A stretch of DNA of 40,437 nucleotides from assembly GCA_946406555.1 (NCBI GenBank), contig CAMJLB010000011.1:1-40437 (forward strand). The letters are read 5' to 3'. The notes under the pieces are model-generated. The model was not told where the DNA came from. It worked only from the letters and a program-made list of their open reading frames with translations, and ran no database searches. Shown here piece by piece: positions 1 through 7,732 of the stretch. How positions within the stretch are numbered: position 1 is the stretch's first letter; each line of letters opens with the position of its first letter. A program made the translations under genes and the position numbers. The stretch is from an uncultured Prevotellaceae bacterium (GTDB lineage Bacteria; Bacteroidota; Bacteroidia; Bacteroidales; Bacteroidaceae).

Positions 1-4
1 TGCG

Positions 5-177
5 AATGTAGGGGCAGGCCCCGTGCCAGCCCGCACGCCGGTCACGGCGTTCTTTACAGACAATTATTCCATGGCATCATCGCGTGAATTTGCCCTTGCG
101 GGCAATTATTCCACGGCCTCTTCGTTTGAATTTGCCCTTGCGGGCAAGCGGGCTGGCACGGGGCCTGCCCCTACATT
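5..177. repeat. Palindrome-bounded repeat element with internal 42-bp tandem duplication
   Basis: Positions 5-34 and 148-177 are perfect inverted copies of each other (30 nt, core GGGGCAGGCCCCGTGCC). Between them two 42-bp direct copies sit back to back at 61-102 and 103-144, each ending in GAATTTGCCCTTGCGGG and differing at a few positions. The region could fold into a long hairpin. It looks like a palindromic intergenic repeat rather than a gene; the open frame across it has low-complexity composition and no start context. Confidence 0.85.
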
Positions 178-289
178 GGATGCCTGTCCCAGCGTAGGAT
201 GTCTGTCCCGGTGTTGGATGCCTGTCCCAGCGTTGGATGCCTGTCCCAGCGTAGGATGTCTGTCCCGGCGTAGGATGCCTGCCCCGGTG
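176..289. repeat. 19-bp minisatellite, six tandem copies
   Basis: Six head-to-tail 19-bp units (consensus TTGGATGCCTGTCCCAGCG) begin at 176, 195, 214, 233, 252 and 271. Copies 1, 3 and 4 are identical; copies 2, 5 and 6 start TAGGA and end CGGTG or CGGCG. A degenerate seventh unit may start at 290. The array abuts the right arm of the preceding palindrome. The unit length is not a multiple of three, which argues against a coding role. Confidence 0.9.
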
Positions 290-583
290 TTGGAATCATA
301 TACCCAACATAGGGCATCTGCCCCCAAAACAATTTTCGGAAAAACAGTGGGGTTGCAGGAAGAAAGCCCATGGCATTCACTGTGTGGCGAAGGGCAAAAT
401 TTTATATTTATGCAGGTCGCTTTTTCGATAATCAAGACAAAATAAATTTGCATTCTAGAACTTTGGGAAGCCGGGGCTGCCTATCTGAGAAACTCGCAGA
501 TCATGGCTTACGATGTCATTCTGCCTTTATTAAGGTTCCGTTGTGGCTCATCGGCGATGCCGTTCATGCAGAGCCACCTCGTC

Positions 584-690
584 GTTCAGCCTGTTTGGGG
601 AGGCAATCCAGCATGCTTTGCAATGTAAAACAGGCTGAATCGTTGTGCAATCCAGCTTGAATTGCGCTCCGAAACAGCCTGTTTTGCAAA
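584..690. repeat. Cluster of short AACAGGCTGAAT / CAATCCAGC repeats
   Basis: GTTCAGCCTGTTT at 584-596, AAAACAGGCTGAAT at 627-640 and the self-complementary AAACAGCCTGTTTT at 672-685 are inverted and direct versions of one motif. They are interspersed with CAATCCAGC at 604-612 and 648-656. A related cluster lies at 40130-40250, which points to a dispersed non-coding repeat family. Confidence 0.6.
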
Positions 691-736
691 GTTAGCTTTC
701 TTATGTTTTACAACCTCCTGGAAACCAGTAATTTAT

Positions 737-810
737 GAAAATCGCTCAAATTCCATTATTTCGCTCCAAGGTGGTTGGAGTTTCGAAATTTTGAAATCTG
801 AGCGATTTTC
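737..810. repeat. Nested hairpin (12-nt perfect arms plus inner stem)
   Basis: GAAAATCGCTCA at 737-748 is the exact reverse complement of 799-810. Inside it CTCCAA (764-769) and TTGGAG (775-780) form an inner stem around a 5-nt loop. There is no adjacent T-run. It lies beyond the 3' end of the minus-strand peptide gene that stops at 863, so it may act as a 3'-end structure for that transcript or be a palindromic repeat. Confidence 0.6.
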
Positions 811-862
811 ACTGGAATGTTTATGCAGAATGGCGGTGCATAAATATTAATCTGCGACGATT

Positions 863-1057
863 TTAATATCCGTAGTACCCGGAATCCTCGTTATTCCAAG
901 TATCCTGTTCTTCCTCGTCGTCCCAATAGTCATCTCTCTGTCGCGCTCTGGCAGGCTTCTTGGCTTTTCCGCCAATTTTGCTGCTTAATGCCAGCAGGTG
1001 CCGTTGCAGCATAATCGGTGTAACAGTCAGTGCAGGCTTCTTATAGTCTTTTTTCAT
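863..1057 (-). CDS. Small Bacteroidales peptide of unknown function (64 aa)
   Basis: A 64-residue protein begins MKKDYKKPALTVTPIML and continues with a conserved-looking LLALSS-KIGG segment. After that come a basic stretch (KAKKPARARQRDD) and an acidic, Trp/Tyr-rich tail ending GYYGY. No hydrophobic signal peptide is visible. The gene starts 5 nt after the stop of the large BspA-like gene on the same strand, so the two are probably co-transcribed. Short proteins opening MKKxYxKPxxxV and carrying LLAxS are, from memory, common in Prevotella and Bacteroides and lack an assigned role. The two-part layout (hydrophobic N-half, highly charged aromatic C-tail) is reminiscent of a leader/core precursor, but no modification enzyme or peptidase transporter is nearby. 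Confidence that it is a real gene is good; function is unknown. Confidence 0.72.
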   Translation of the reverse strand: MKKDYKKPALTVTPIMLQRHLLALSSKIGGKAKKPARARQRDDYWDDEEEQDTWNNEDSGYYGY

Positions 1058-1062
1058 AATCG

Positions 1063-4000
1063 TTACTTTTTGATGAGCACTTTTTTCCCGTTAGTAATCA
1101 CGATGCCCTTTGCCGTGGGTTTGTCCATGGGGCGTCCGCCGAGGTCGAAGTAGCGTGTCTGTCCGTTACGGTCGGTGAGCAGCATGCCCTTGATGGCCGA
1201 AGGCTCTTCCTGGGCACTGCTGAAGCTGCCGCGCAGCACGGGGCGGGCATTGCTCACGGGCACGATGAAGGCGCGGAACGGCGGAATGTAGGCTTCGTAT
1301 TCATCGGTGGTCACCACTCCCCACTCGTTATTTTCCTGCAGGATGTAGGCTTGCAGTGTTGCTGCCTCGGCATTGGTAAGGCCTGTGGTGGTGCCCACGA
1401 ACTTGAATGAGGATACCTTTTTGCTTCCGTCGGCTTCTTTCTTCAGTGTCACGCTCTGGCTTTCGGCTATGCTCATGCTGATCTCCGAATCGCTCGACAC
1501 AGCCACCAGATAGGGTGTGTTGGCCTGCGGTGCGCCAGTTATCTCGACAAACTGCAATAGCTCGTCGGCATAGGAGTTCAGCGTGTAGAACTTCAGCCCC
1601 TCTTCCTGCTCAGGTGCTGTGGGCAGACAGGTGGTGTACAGGTAGACGGGCTTGCCGTCGATGGTGGCATCGGCGTCTTTCTCGTCCTCGGGAGCATAGA
1701 GACTGTTGGAATATTCTATACCCTTGATGGTGACGCTCTCCTCGTCGGTGATCACGTAGTCGCCGCCACCCTGTATGATGTCTATGCTGTAGATGTAAGC
1801 CTGCTTCTGTCCCTCTATCGTGAGCTTCACCATGGCCTTGCTGTATTTCTTGCCGCTTTTGAATGAGAAGGTGTACTCATTCCAGTCGGCATCATTTGGA
1901 TCGACTTCCACTGTCTCTGTCTGGTCGGCCGTGGTGTTCTCGGCATTCTCAGCAATGTCGATGATTTCGCAGGTCAGCTTGTTCATGTCGCCGGCAGCCC
2001 AAACGACGATGTCCCTGACTGCACCGCTGATGGTGAAGCCCATGTCCGTCCGGTTAGAGAGGCTCACTGCCTGCGAAGTGCTTATCTGCAGGCAAGTCTC
2101 TCCATCATAGGTGCCGATGCTGAACGCCTCTTGGGCGGCCCCGGTGGCACGCCATATAGTCCCTTCTTCGGTGACGAGGTCCACACCTTCGCCAGCAGGT
2201 TGTCTCATGCCTCTGGCAGGTGAGGTCGAGCCGGAGCCGGTGCCTATCTTGCCGAACTTGGCAGATACGCCCTGCACCCCCGTAGCAGCCTGGATGTCCA
2301 GGTCTTTCCAGAAGTTGGCCTTCTTGTAGGTGCTCAGCGAGGTGGCCGGCACGTAGACGGTGGCGGTGATGAGGTTGCCGGCATCGTCTACCTCGAAGGT
2401 CTCCTTCACTGTCTTGGGCACCAGTGGGGCGTTCACGTAGATGCTCTTCAGATTCGTGCAGCCCCTGAAGATGTCGTTGGTGAGCTCTTTGACGCCGCGG
2501 CCTATCTTCACCGTGCGCAGATTATTGCAGCTTTGGAAGGCCATCCGGTATAAGTACAATTCGTTGTTGTCCTCTATGGATATGTTCCAGAGGCTGCTGT
2601 AGGAGAAGGCATTGTCGGCGATGGTCTTGATGTGCTTAGGCACGCGGTACTCGTTCAGGTCGTCGCGATAGGCAAAGGCAGAGGTGCCGATGCCGGTGAC
2701 CGATGTCGGGATGACCGTGTTCTTGCAGGAGGTCCATAGCCAGTTCATATCCGTGTTGATGATGGCGTTGCAGTTGTCGCGTGAGTCGAAGGTGGGGTTG
2801 CCCTCTTCCACCACGATGCTCTGCAGTTGATTGCAGCCGAAGAACGGGTTGGTTTCCATCTCCACCACTGTTTTAGGAATGGTGATGGAGGTCAGCGGGT
2901 TGTTGGCAAAGGCACCATATTCCAGTGTGGTGATGTTGGCGGGAATGGTGAAAGTGGTGAGACCCACGCCGTCGAAGGCCTGCGTACCGATGGTGGTCAC
3001 GGTGGTGGGTATCGTCGTGGTGATGCATCCAGCCACGATGGTGTTGTTTGCCGTTTCGATGATGGCGTTGCAGTCCTCGCGCGAGTCGTAGGTGGCGTTG
3101 CCGCTCTTGACGCTCAAGTGTGTGCCCTTGAAGCCCTTGAAGGCCCATGTCGAGATGTTGTTGACGGTGGTCGGTATCTCTACCGGCATGTTGCTCTCGC
3201 GGAAGGCATACTGCTCGATGGTCGTCAGGCCCTTGTTCAGCGTGAGGCTCTGCAGCGTGGTGTTGTAGAATGCGTCGCGACGGATGACTGTAATGTCGCT
3301 GCCGGTGCCGCTACCGCATGTCACGGAGCTTATCTCCCCGTTGCTGTAGCCTGCGAAAGCATTGCTGCCGATGCCAGTGACAAAATACGTGTTACCTTTA
3401 TTGTCTAGAACAAATCTGGGGATGCTGATGTTGCCCGAATAGGTATGGTTTGGATGGGGTGCCACCTCGGCGCTCCGGTCGATATAGTCCAGTGTGTAGT
3501 AGAGACCGTTGTACTCGCATGCAGTGGGGGGGTCTTGGAAATCGACGTAGTCCACGGTGACGGGATAGGCAGGCATCGTAAAGGTCCAGACGTTTTCGTC
3601 GTAGATACTGCGAGAGACGATTACGCTATTGGTACCATTATCGTAATAGGAAACAGAAATATAGTTTACATACTTTCCTGCAGGAGGCGTGACGGTCAGA
3701 CCCACGGTCTCGCCCTCGGCGGCCTCTGTCTTGTTGCTCTGCACATAGCTTGCATAGTAGCTGTCGATAGTGATGGGATATTTCTTCACTGCCACGTTGA
3801 AGGGGAAGCAGGCGCGGACGTACTTATATGTCTCTAAACTCTGGGAAAATCCAAGATAGGCCACATTTTGATTGAATTGGACATATCTACCCCAGTCTTC
3901 ATCGACTTTTTCTGACCAGTATTCACCGCCATACCAGTTGTTTTCGTATTGGAAACTTTCACTAAGGATTGAGCCACCGGCATCACTTAATTTAGCATTT

Positions 4001-5577
4001 ATTTCTGCATAAGTCAATTCATCGTCGTTGTCGTATTCTTTTATGGCACCGCACCCGACGAGCATATCTCGCCAATCGTCGATAGACGGTAATTTCCAGG
4101 TGGTTCCGGAAACAGCAGGCGTGTGGGTGGCTGCTTTAGCCGAAGCTGTTATCCAGTTAAAGCTAATATCAATGTTTTCTCTTTCGTCTTCGAGCGCGAT
4201 GGCGAGGCCTGTCTGTTGTGCCATGTCTACAGAGGCAATCATGCCGGCCGGTGTCTTTCCGTAGTACTCGGCATCATACTTTGTGTCGTAGAGGCTGCCG
4301 TCGGTGCACACCACCTGGCCCACATTGGCCTCCGTGACGGACAGGGTCAGCGGCTCCGGCTCGGGCGCCACTTCGCCGGCCACGACGATGGAGAGGCAGG
4401 GATGCACTGCGATTTGCATCCCGGAAGAAGACTTCATAACTGAATAGAAAGTAGCAGTGCCATTCGTGAATTTCAGACACCAGGCAAAATTGTCGTCTTC
4501 GTCTGGCGTGGCCGACCAGTAATAATAGTTGTATTCATCATATATTGGAAAGTAAGTACCACCAGATTCTACTTTCGTTTTCAGTCCGCTGTAGCTCATG
4601 GTGGAAACTCCAGAGGAGGGATTGTCGATCAACGTGCCGGTGGCACCACAGCCGATGAACATCTGCTGCCACTCCTGAATGGTGGGCAGCTCCCACGACA
4701 GATACTGATTTGTGATTTTCTGTCCCGCAGGCAGTTTTTCAGCCCAGCTGCTGATTTTGTCTTTGGCTTCGTACCAAGACTTACAATTTGCGTCTGACAT
4801 GTTTGCAACGGATAGACCCAGAGCTTTGTGGTTGTCCTTATCCACGTATGCAATCATGGCTATGGCCTCCTTTCCGGCTTTGTCTGCAAGGCTCCACGTG
4901 TCGTAGATGGTGCCGTCGGGGCAGATAAACTTGCCGATGTCGGCGGAGGTCAGTTTAAGACCCTCAATCGTCTGCGCGGGCTCTTCCACATCGAAAGTGA
5001 GGCAGGCACGAACCCACGCATGGCCTCCTGTTGTCATAGCAGAAAATCCATCTGAATATACACACTCAGCCATATGTAAAGTCCCTGAACTCACTTCCGC
5101 ATAATAATCTGAGGAGGACCAATAGTAGCCATCCAGTTCATTACACTTCGCAGAAGCAAGTTTAGCGTTTATACCCGTAAAATTTTGCGAGCTTCCGCAG
5201 CCAGTGAGCATCTGCCGCCACTCATCAATTGTGGGTAGCTTCCATGTGGCACCTGTCACGGCCTTGTCTGCCGACCACTTTTCAACAGCAGTTGGAGCAT
5301 CAGCCCATTGGAAGTCGTTGTAGTAGGAGGCGTTTTCAATATAATAAGCATTCTCATACGCTATGGCCAGTCCCTTTTTGTTCTGCTCATCCACGTAGGC
5401 TATCATAGCCGCGGCGGTTTTACTGGAGGGTACGTCACTCTTGGTCGTGTAGATACTGCCGTCGGTACACAGCACCTTTCCGATGTCGGCGGTGGTCATG
5501 GCGATGCCGCTGGCCTTTGCGCCCATGACTGCCATCAGCAGCAGGGCGACAAGATAAAGAAGTCTGGTTTTTCTCAT
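1063..5577 (-). CDS. Secreted BspA-like leucine-rich-repeat protein with three N-terminal DUF1566-like modules
   Basis: 1504 aa with an N-terminal signal peptide (LLYLVALLLMAVMGAKA). Residues about 25-200, 207-405 and 407-597 are three copies of one module. Each opens with ADIGKVLCTDGSIY or a variant, has AMIAYVD, then WKLPTIDEWRQML-GCG and YWSS, and ends with VRAC; this resembles DUF1566/C-type-lectin-like domains. Residues about 599-680 look like a small bacterial repeat/Ig-like domain. About 682-1100 is a run of LRR_5 (BspA) repeats with IGxxAFxxCxxLxxIxIP character. The C-terminal third is beta-rich, and the last 25 residues (KGIVITNGKKVLIKK) resemble the short C-terminal tails of secreted Prevotella proteins. 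The likely role is a surface-exposed adhesin or binding protein. A TAAATTTG promoter box lies at 5652-5659. The 64-aa peptide gene follows in the same direction. Confidence 0.88.
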   Translation of the reverse strand: MRKTRLLYLVALLLMAVMGAKASGIAMTTADIGKVLCTDGSIYTTKSDVPSSKTAAAMIAYVDEQNKKGLAIAYENAYYIENASYYNDFQWADAPTAVEKWSADKAVTGATWKLPTIDEWRQMLTGCGSSQNFTGINAKLASAKCNELDGYYWSSSDYYAEVSSGTLHMAECVYSDGFSAMTTGGHAWVRACLTFDVEEPAQTIEGLKLTSADIGKFICPDGTIYDTWSLADKAGKEAIAMIAYVDKDNHKALGLSVANMSDANCKSWYEAKDKISSWAEKLPAGQKITNQYLSWELPTIQEWQQMFIGCGATGTLIDNPSSGVSTMSYSGLKTKVESGGTYFPIYDEYNYYYWSATPDEDDNFAWCLKFTNGTATFYSVMKSSSGMQIAVHPCLSIVVAGEVAPEPEPLTLSVTEANVGQVVCTDGSLYDTKYDAEYYGKTPAGMIASVDMAQQTGLAIALEDERENIDISFNWITASAKAATHTPAVSGTTWKLPSIDDWRDMLVGCGAIKEYDNDDELTYAEINAKLSDAGGSILSESFQYENNWYGGEYWSEKVDEDWGRYVQFNQNVAYLGFSQSLETYKYVRACFPFNVAVKKYPITIDSYYASYVQSNKTEAAEGETVGLTVTPPAGKYVNYISVSYYDNGTNSVIVSRSIYDENVWTFTMPAYPVTVDYVDFQDPPTACEYNGLYYTLDYIDRSAEVAPHPNHTYSGNISIPRFVLDNKGNTYFVTGIGSNAFAGYSNGEISSVTCGSGTGSDITVIRRDAFYNTTLQSLTLNKGLTTIEQYAFRESNMPVEIPTTVNNISTWAFKGFKGTHLSVKSGNATYDSREDCNAIIETANNTIVAGCITTTIPTTVTTIGTQAFDGVGLTTFTIPANITTLEYGAFANNPLTSITIPKTVVEMETNPFFGCNQLQSIVVEEGNPTFDSRDNCNAIINTDMNWLWTSCKNTVIPTSVTGIGTSAFAYRDDLNEYRVPKHIKTIADNAFSYSSLWNISIEDNNELYLYRMAFQSCNNLRTVKIGRGVKELTNDIFRGCTNLKSIYVNAPLVPKTVKETFEVDDAGNLITATVYVPATSLSTYKKANFWKDLDIQAATGVQGVSAKFGKIGTGSGSTSPARGMRQPAGEGVDLVTEEGTIWRATGAAQEAFSIGTYDGETCLQISTSQAVSLSNRTDMGFTISGAVRDIVVWAAGDMNKLTCEIIDIAENAENTTADQTETVEVDPNDADWNEYTFSFKSGKKYSKAMVKLTIEGQKQAYIYSIDIIQGGGDYVITDEESVTIKGIEYSNSLYAPEDEKDADATIDGKPVYLYTTCLPTAPEQEEGLKFYTLNSYADELLQFVEITGAPQANTPYLVAVSSDSEISMSIAESQSVTLKKEADGSKKVSSFKFVGTTTGLTNAEAATLQAYILQENNEWGVVTTDEYEAYIPPFRAFIVPVSNARPVLRGSFSSAQEEPSAIKGMLLTDRNGQTRYFDLGGRPMDKPTAKGIVITNGKKVLIKK

Positions 5578-5651
5578 AATTATTTTTGTTTAGTTGTGAT
5601 TTGATTTTTCTGCTATTTGGCACGGTTTATGATTCAAAACTTTTTTATCTG

Positions 5652-5659
5652 CAAATTTA
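5652..5659 (-). promoter_or_regulatory. Bacteroidota -7 box (TAAATTTG) upstream of the BspA-like gene
   Basis: Read on the minus strand the bases are TAAATTTG followed by C, matching TAnnTTTG. It sits about 75 nt before the ATG at 5577. No clear TTTG -33 element is seen at the expected spacing. Confidence 0.45.
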
Positions 5660-5855
5660 CTCAAATAGGCCATTATCTTCTTTGCCTATCTTGAACAAAT
5701 TTTTGGATTTCCTTTACAAACCGTGCGTTCCGTGCTCTTTCTTCGGGCCATGCAGATGCTCCGTGCTCTCTATGGCATCCTCTTCTTGTTTTTCTGTATG
5801 TCTCATTTTCCGTCTCGTGCTTTTCTGTTTGTCTCATTAGGGTTCCTTGCTATCT

Positions 5856-5893
5856 AAAAACCGCACGGCAGACTAGTCCACCGTGCGGTTTTT
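5856..5893 (-). terminator. Intrinsic terminator of the TPR-AraC regulator gene
   Basis: A 13-bp perfect stem (AAAAACCGCACGG / CCGTGCGGTTTTT) encloses a 12-nt loop. On the minus strand the stem is followed by five T residues, 41 nt after the stop of the regulator gene. The symmetric A/T flanks mean it could work in both directions. Confidence 0.88.
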
Positions 5894-5933
5894 CCCAAAT
5901 GTGATATGTAGTTGTGCTGTTCCTCCCCTCACG

Positions 5934-7655
5934 TCAGGGGTTGGCGCTTTTGGCAAACTGCATGGGCGTGATGCCGAAGAGTCGGCTGAAAGCGCGTGAG
6001 AAGTGAGCCTGGTCGGCAAAGCCGCAGTGGTAGGCCACCTCGCCCACGGTGTGCTGCGGATAGGCGGCGAGCATGCGCTTGGCCTCGTCCATGCGGATAG
6101 TCAGAATATAGTTGGCCGTTGTCAGGTCGGTGCACTCCTGCATGCGGCGCCGTAACTTCGAAGGCGTCATGCACAGTTCCGATGCCACGTGGCCGATGTC
6201 GGCCTTTCCCTGAGGCATGAGTCGCAGGATGGCCTTGTTGACCTCACCGAGAAACTGTTCGTTGGCAGCGTTGGGCAACGAAGCGTTACCTCCAGCAGCC
6301 TCAGCCTCTTCTGTCGTGGTCGGTGCATTGCGATACTGTTCAAGCTGCCCGAGCAGGTCGAGTATGAGGCTTTTCTGTCGGCGGTTGTTACGGCGCATAT
6401 ACCAGTAGAATGCTCCCGTCGCCACCAGCAGCAGCGTGATGCCACCCAGCAGCAGTCTGATTTGCCGGCGCTTGGTGCTGTTCTCGTCTTGCAGGTCATC
6501 GTTGTGCAGCTGGGCATTGGCCTGGCTCAGCTCTCGGTTCAGGTCGTCGTGATAGATGGAGTCGTGCAGCTGTGTGTATCGCTGAAGGGCCGCCATAGCT
6601 TGAGTAGAGTCTATGTGGAGCAGGGCCTTGTAAAGCTCGTTCATGTCGGCACACAGTTCGCGTGCATTGCCCATCTCCTCTTGCAAGGCAGCGCCGCGTC
6701 GCAAGAGCGTCACAGCCTCTTCGTAGCGTTTCAGGTCGTTCAGGTTATACGCCTTGTACTCCAGACATAGCGCCAGGAGACTGCGGTCGGGGTTGGGCAT
6801 GGCCTCGATGATGTCGAGGGCCTGGTCGCACATTTTTATTCCCATCTCGAAGCTGTCGCAGCTGTTGTAGCTGTAGCTCAACTGTATGAGGTGGTTCACT
6901 ACGCCTGCGTCGAAGCCTATCTCACGGGCCGCCTTTACGGCACGCTTGCCATAGTCGATGGCTTGCGCGGCATCGCCAGCCTGGCCATAGATGTCGCAGG
7001 CAATGCCCAGTGTGTTGTGGGTATTGCCGTTGAGTCCCATCTCGTCGTTGGTCTCGATGGCTTTTTGCACGAACCACTTGGCCTCGTCGTACTGCTTTGC
7101 CGAGAGGTTGATGATGGCCAGGTAGAGGTAGGCACGCGACAGCTGCAACAGGTTGTCGGCCTGTTTGCTGGCCTCCACGGCCTGGTGCTCAATGCGGGTG
7201 GCCTCAGCACTCTGCCCTGTCTTATAGAGGGTATAGCCAAGGTCGCAGAGCACGGTGGCGTAGATATGGGGATGGTGCTTCTTGGCCAGCGGAAGGGCGC
7301 GGCGGCTGTAGGCTGTAGACTCTTCGAAATAGCCGTAGTTGTAGAAGAGGCAAGCCGCGCCGAACCATACGGCCAGGTCGAGAGAGTCGGGCGGTAGGGT
7401 GGCGGCGTAGTGTGGCTCTTCGTCGTGGTAGGCATCGTTCTGCCGGTATATTTCCATCAACGGCAGGCCTTGCTGGTATTTCTGCTGGGCAGTGGCCTTT
7501 TGGTAAATGCTGAGCAGCGAGTCGGCTGTGGCTATTACGTCGGCTGTGGCCACGGCGGGCAGCACCGTGCCAGCCACGGCAAGCAGGATGGCGCGAAGGT
7601 GAAGCCGCCATGTCTTTGAGGCAGGCTTCAGAAGTCTCTGTGTCGGTAGTGTCAT
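5934..7655 (-). CDS. Membrane-anchored TPR-domain AraC-family transcriptional regulator
   Basis: 573 aa. An N-terminal hydrophobic segment (about 20-38, LRAILLAVAGTVLPAVATA) is followed by tetratricopeptide-like helical repeats to about residue 370. A second membrane segment (LLLGGITLLLVATGAFYWYM, near 400-420) comes next, then a linker and a C-terminal AraC helix-turn-helix domain (about 479-573). The AraC signature is clear: the first helix pair near SKLRRRMQE, then VGEVAYHCGFADQAHFSRAFSRLFGITPMQF. The topology implies a periplasmic TPR sensor and a cytoplasmic DNA-binding domain, a one-component layout common in Bacteroidota. It lies 77 nt downstream of, and in the same direction as, the esterase gene and next to GH43/GH67. 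It may control the xylan locus, but its ligand and target are not shown by the sequence. Confidence 0.88.
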   Translation of the reverse strand: MTLPTQRLLKPASKTWRLHLRAILLAVAGTVLPAVATADVIATADSLLSIYQKATAQQKYQQGLPLMEIYRQNDAYHDEEPHYAATLPPDSLDLAVWFGAACLFYNYGYFEESTAYSRRALPLAKKHHPHIYATVLCDLGYTLYKTGQSAEATRIEHQAVEASKQADNLLQLSRAYLYLAIINLSAKQYDEAKWFVQKAIETNDEMGLNGNTHNTLGIACDIYGQAGDAAQAIDYGKRAVKAAREIGFDAGVVNHLIQLSYSYNSCDSFEMGIKMCDQALDIIEAMPNPDRSLLALCLEYKAYNLNDLKRYEEAVTLLRRGAALQEEMGNARELCADMNELYKALLHIDSTQAMAALQRYTQLHDSIYHDDLNRELSQANAQLHNDDLQDENSTKRRQIRLLLGGITLLLVATGAFYWYMRRNNRRQKSLILDLLGQLEQYRNAPTTTEEAEAAGGNASLPNAANEQFLGEVNKAILRLMPQGKADIGHVASELCMTPSKLRRRMQECTDLTTANYILTIRMDEAKRMLAAYPQHTVGEVAYHCGFADQAHFSRAFSRLFGITPMQFAKSANP

Positions 7656-7676
7656 GATCTTGCGATAGAATTTAGG

Positions 7677-7723
7677 TGGGTTCTATCATTCGCTTTGTCA
7701 GACGGGGGAATTAATAGAACCCA
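7677..7723. repeat. Inverted repeat between esterase and regulator genes
   Basis: TGGGTTCTAT (7677-7686) and ATAGAACCCA (7714-7723) are perfect 10-nt inverted copies in the 77-nt gap between two co-oriented genes. No T-run follows. It could be a regulator-binding site, a weak attenuator or a processing hairpin. Confidence 0.55.
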
Positions 7724-7732
7724 ACTTTAGTG

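Larger units (their letters stand above)
290..862. other. Gene-free repeat-containing intergenic stretch
   Basis: No convincing gene is seen here. Open frames at 370-660 and 662-850 have no recognisable domains and are judged spurious. The stretch contains several copies of a short motif related to AAAACAGGCTGAAT (584-596, 627-640, 672-685) interleaved with CAATCCAGC (604-612, 648-656), and a nested hairpin at 737-810. The same short motifs recur at the other end of the window. Confidence 0.6.
5578..5933. other. Intergenic region between the AraC-type regulator and the BspA-like gene
   Basis: This 356-nt stretch holds the promoter candidate at 5652-5659 and a strong terminator hairpin at 5856-5893. 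The middle part (about 5700-5850) is T-rich with imperfect repeats of CCGTGCTCT and of CTGTNTGTCTCATT. No gene is apparent. Confidence 0.6.

Noticed and set aside
176..289. Possible CRISPR array
   Set aside because: The 19-bp units are contiguous with no spacers and there are no cas genes.
23..445. 140-aa open frame across the repeats at the window start
   Set aside because: It consists of translated palindrome, 42-bp and 19-bp repeats, with no independent support.
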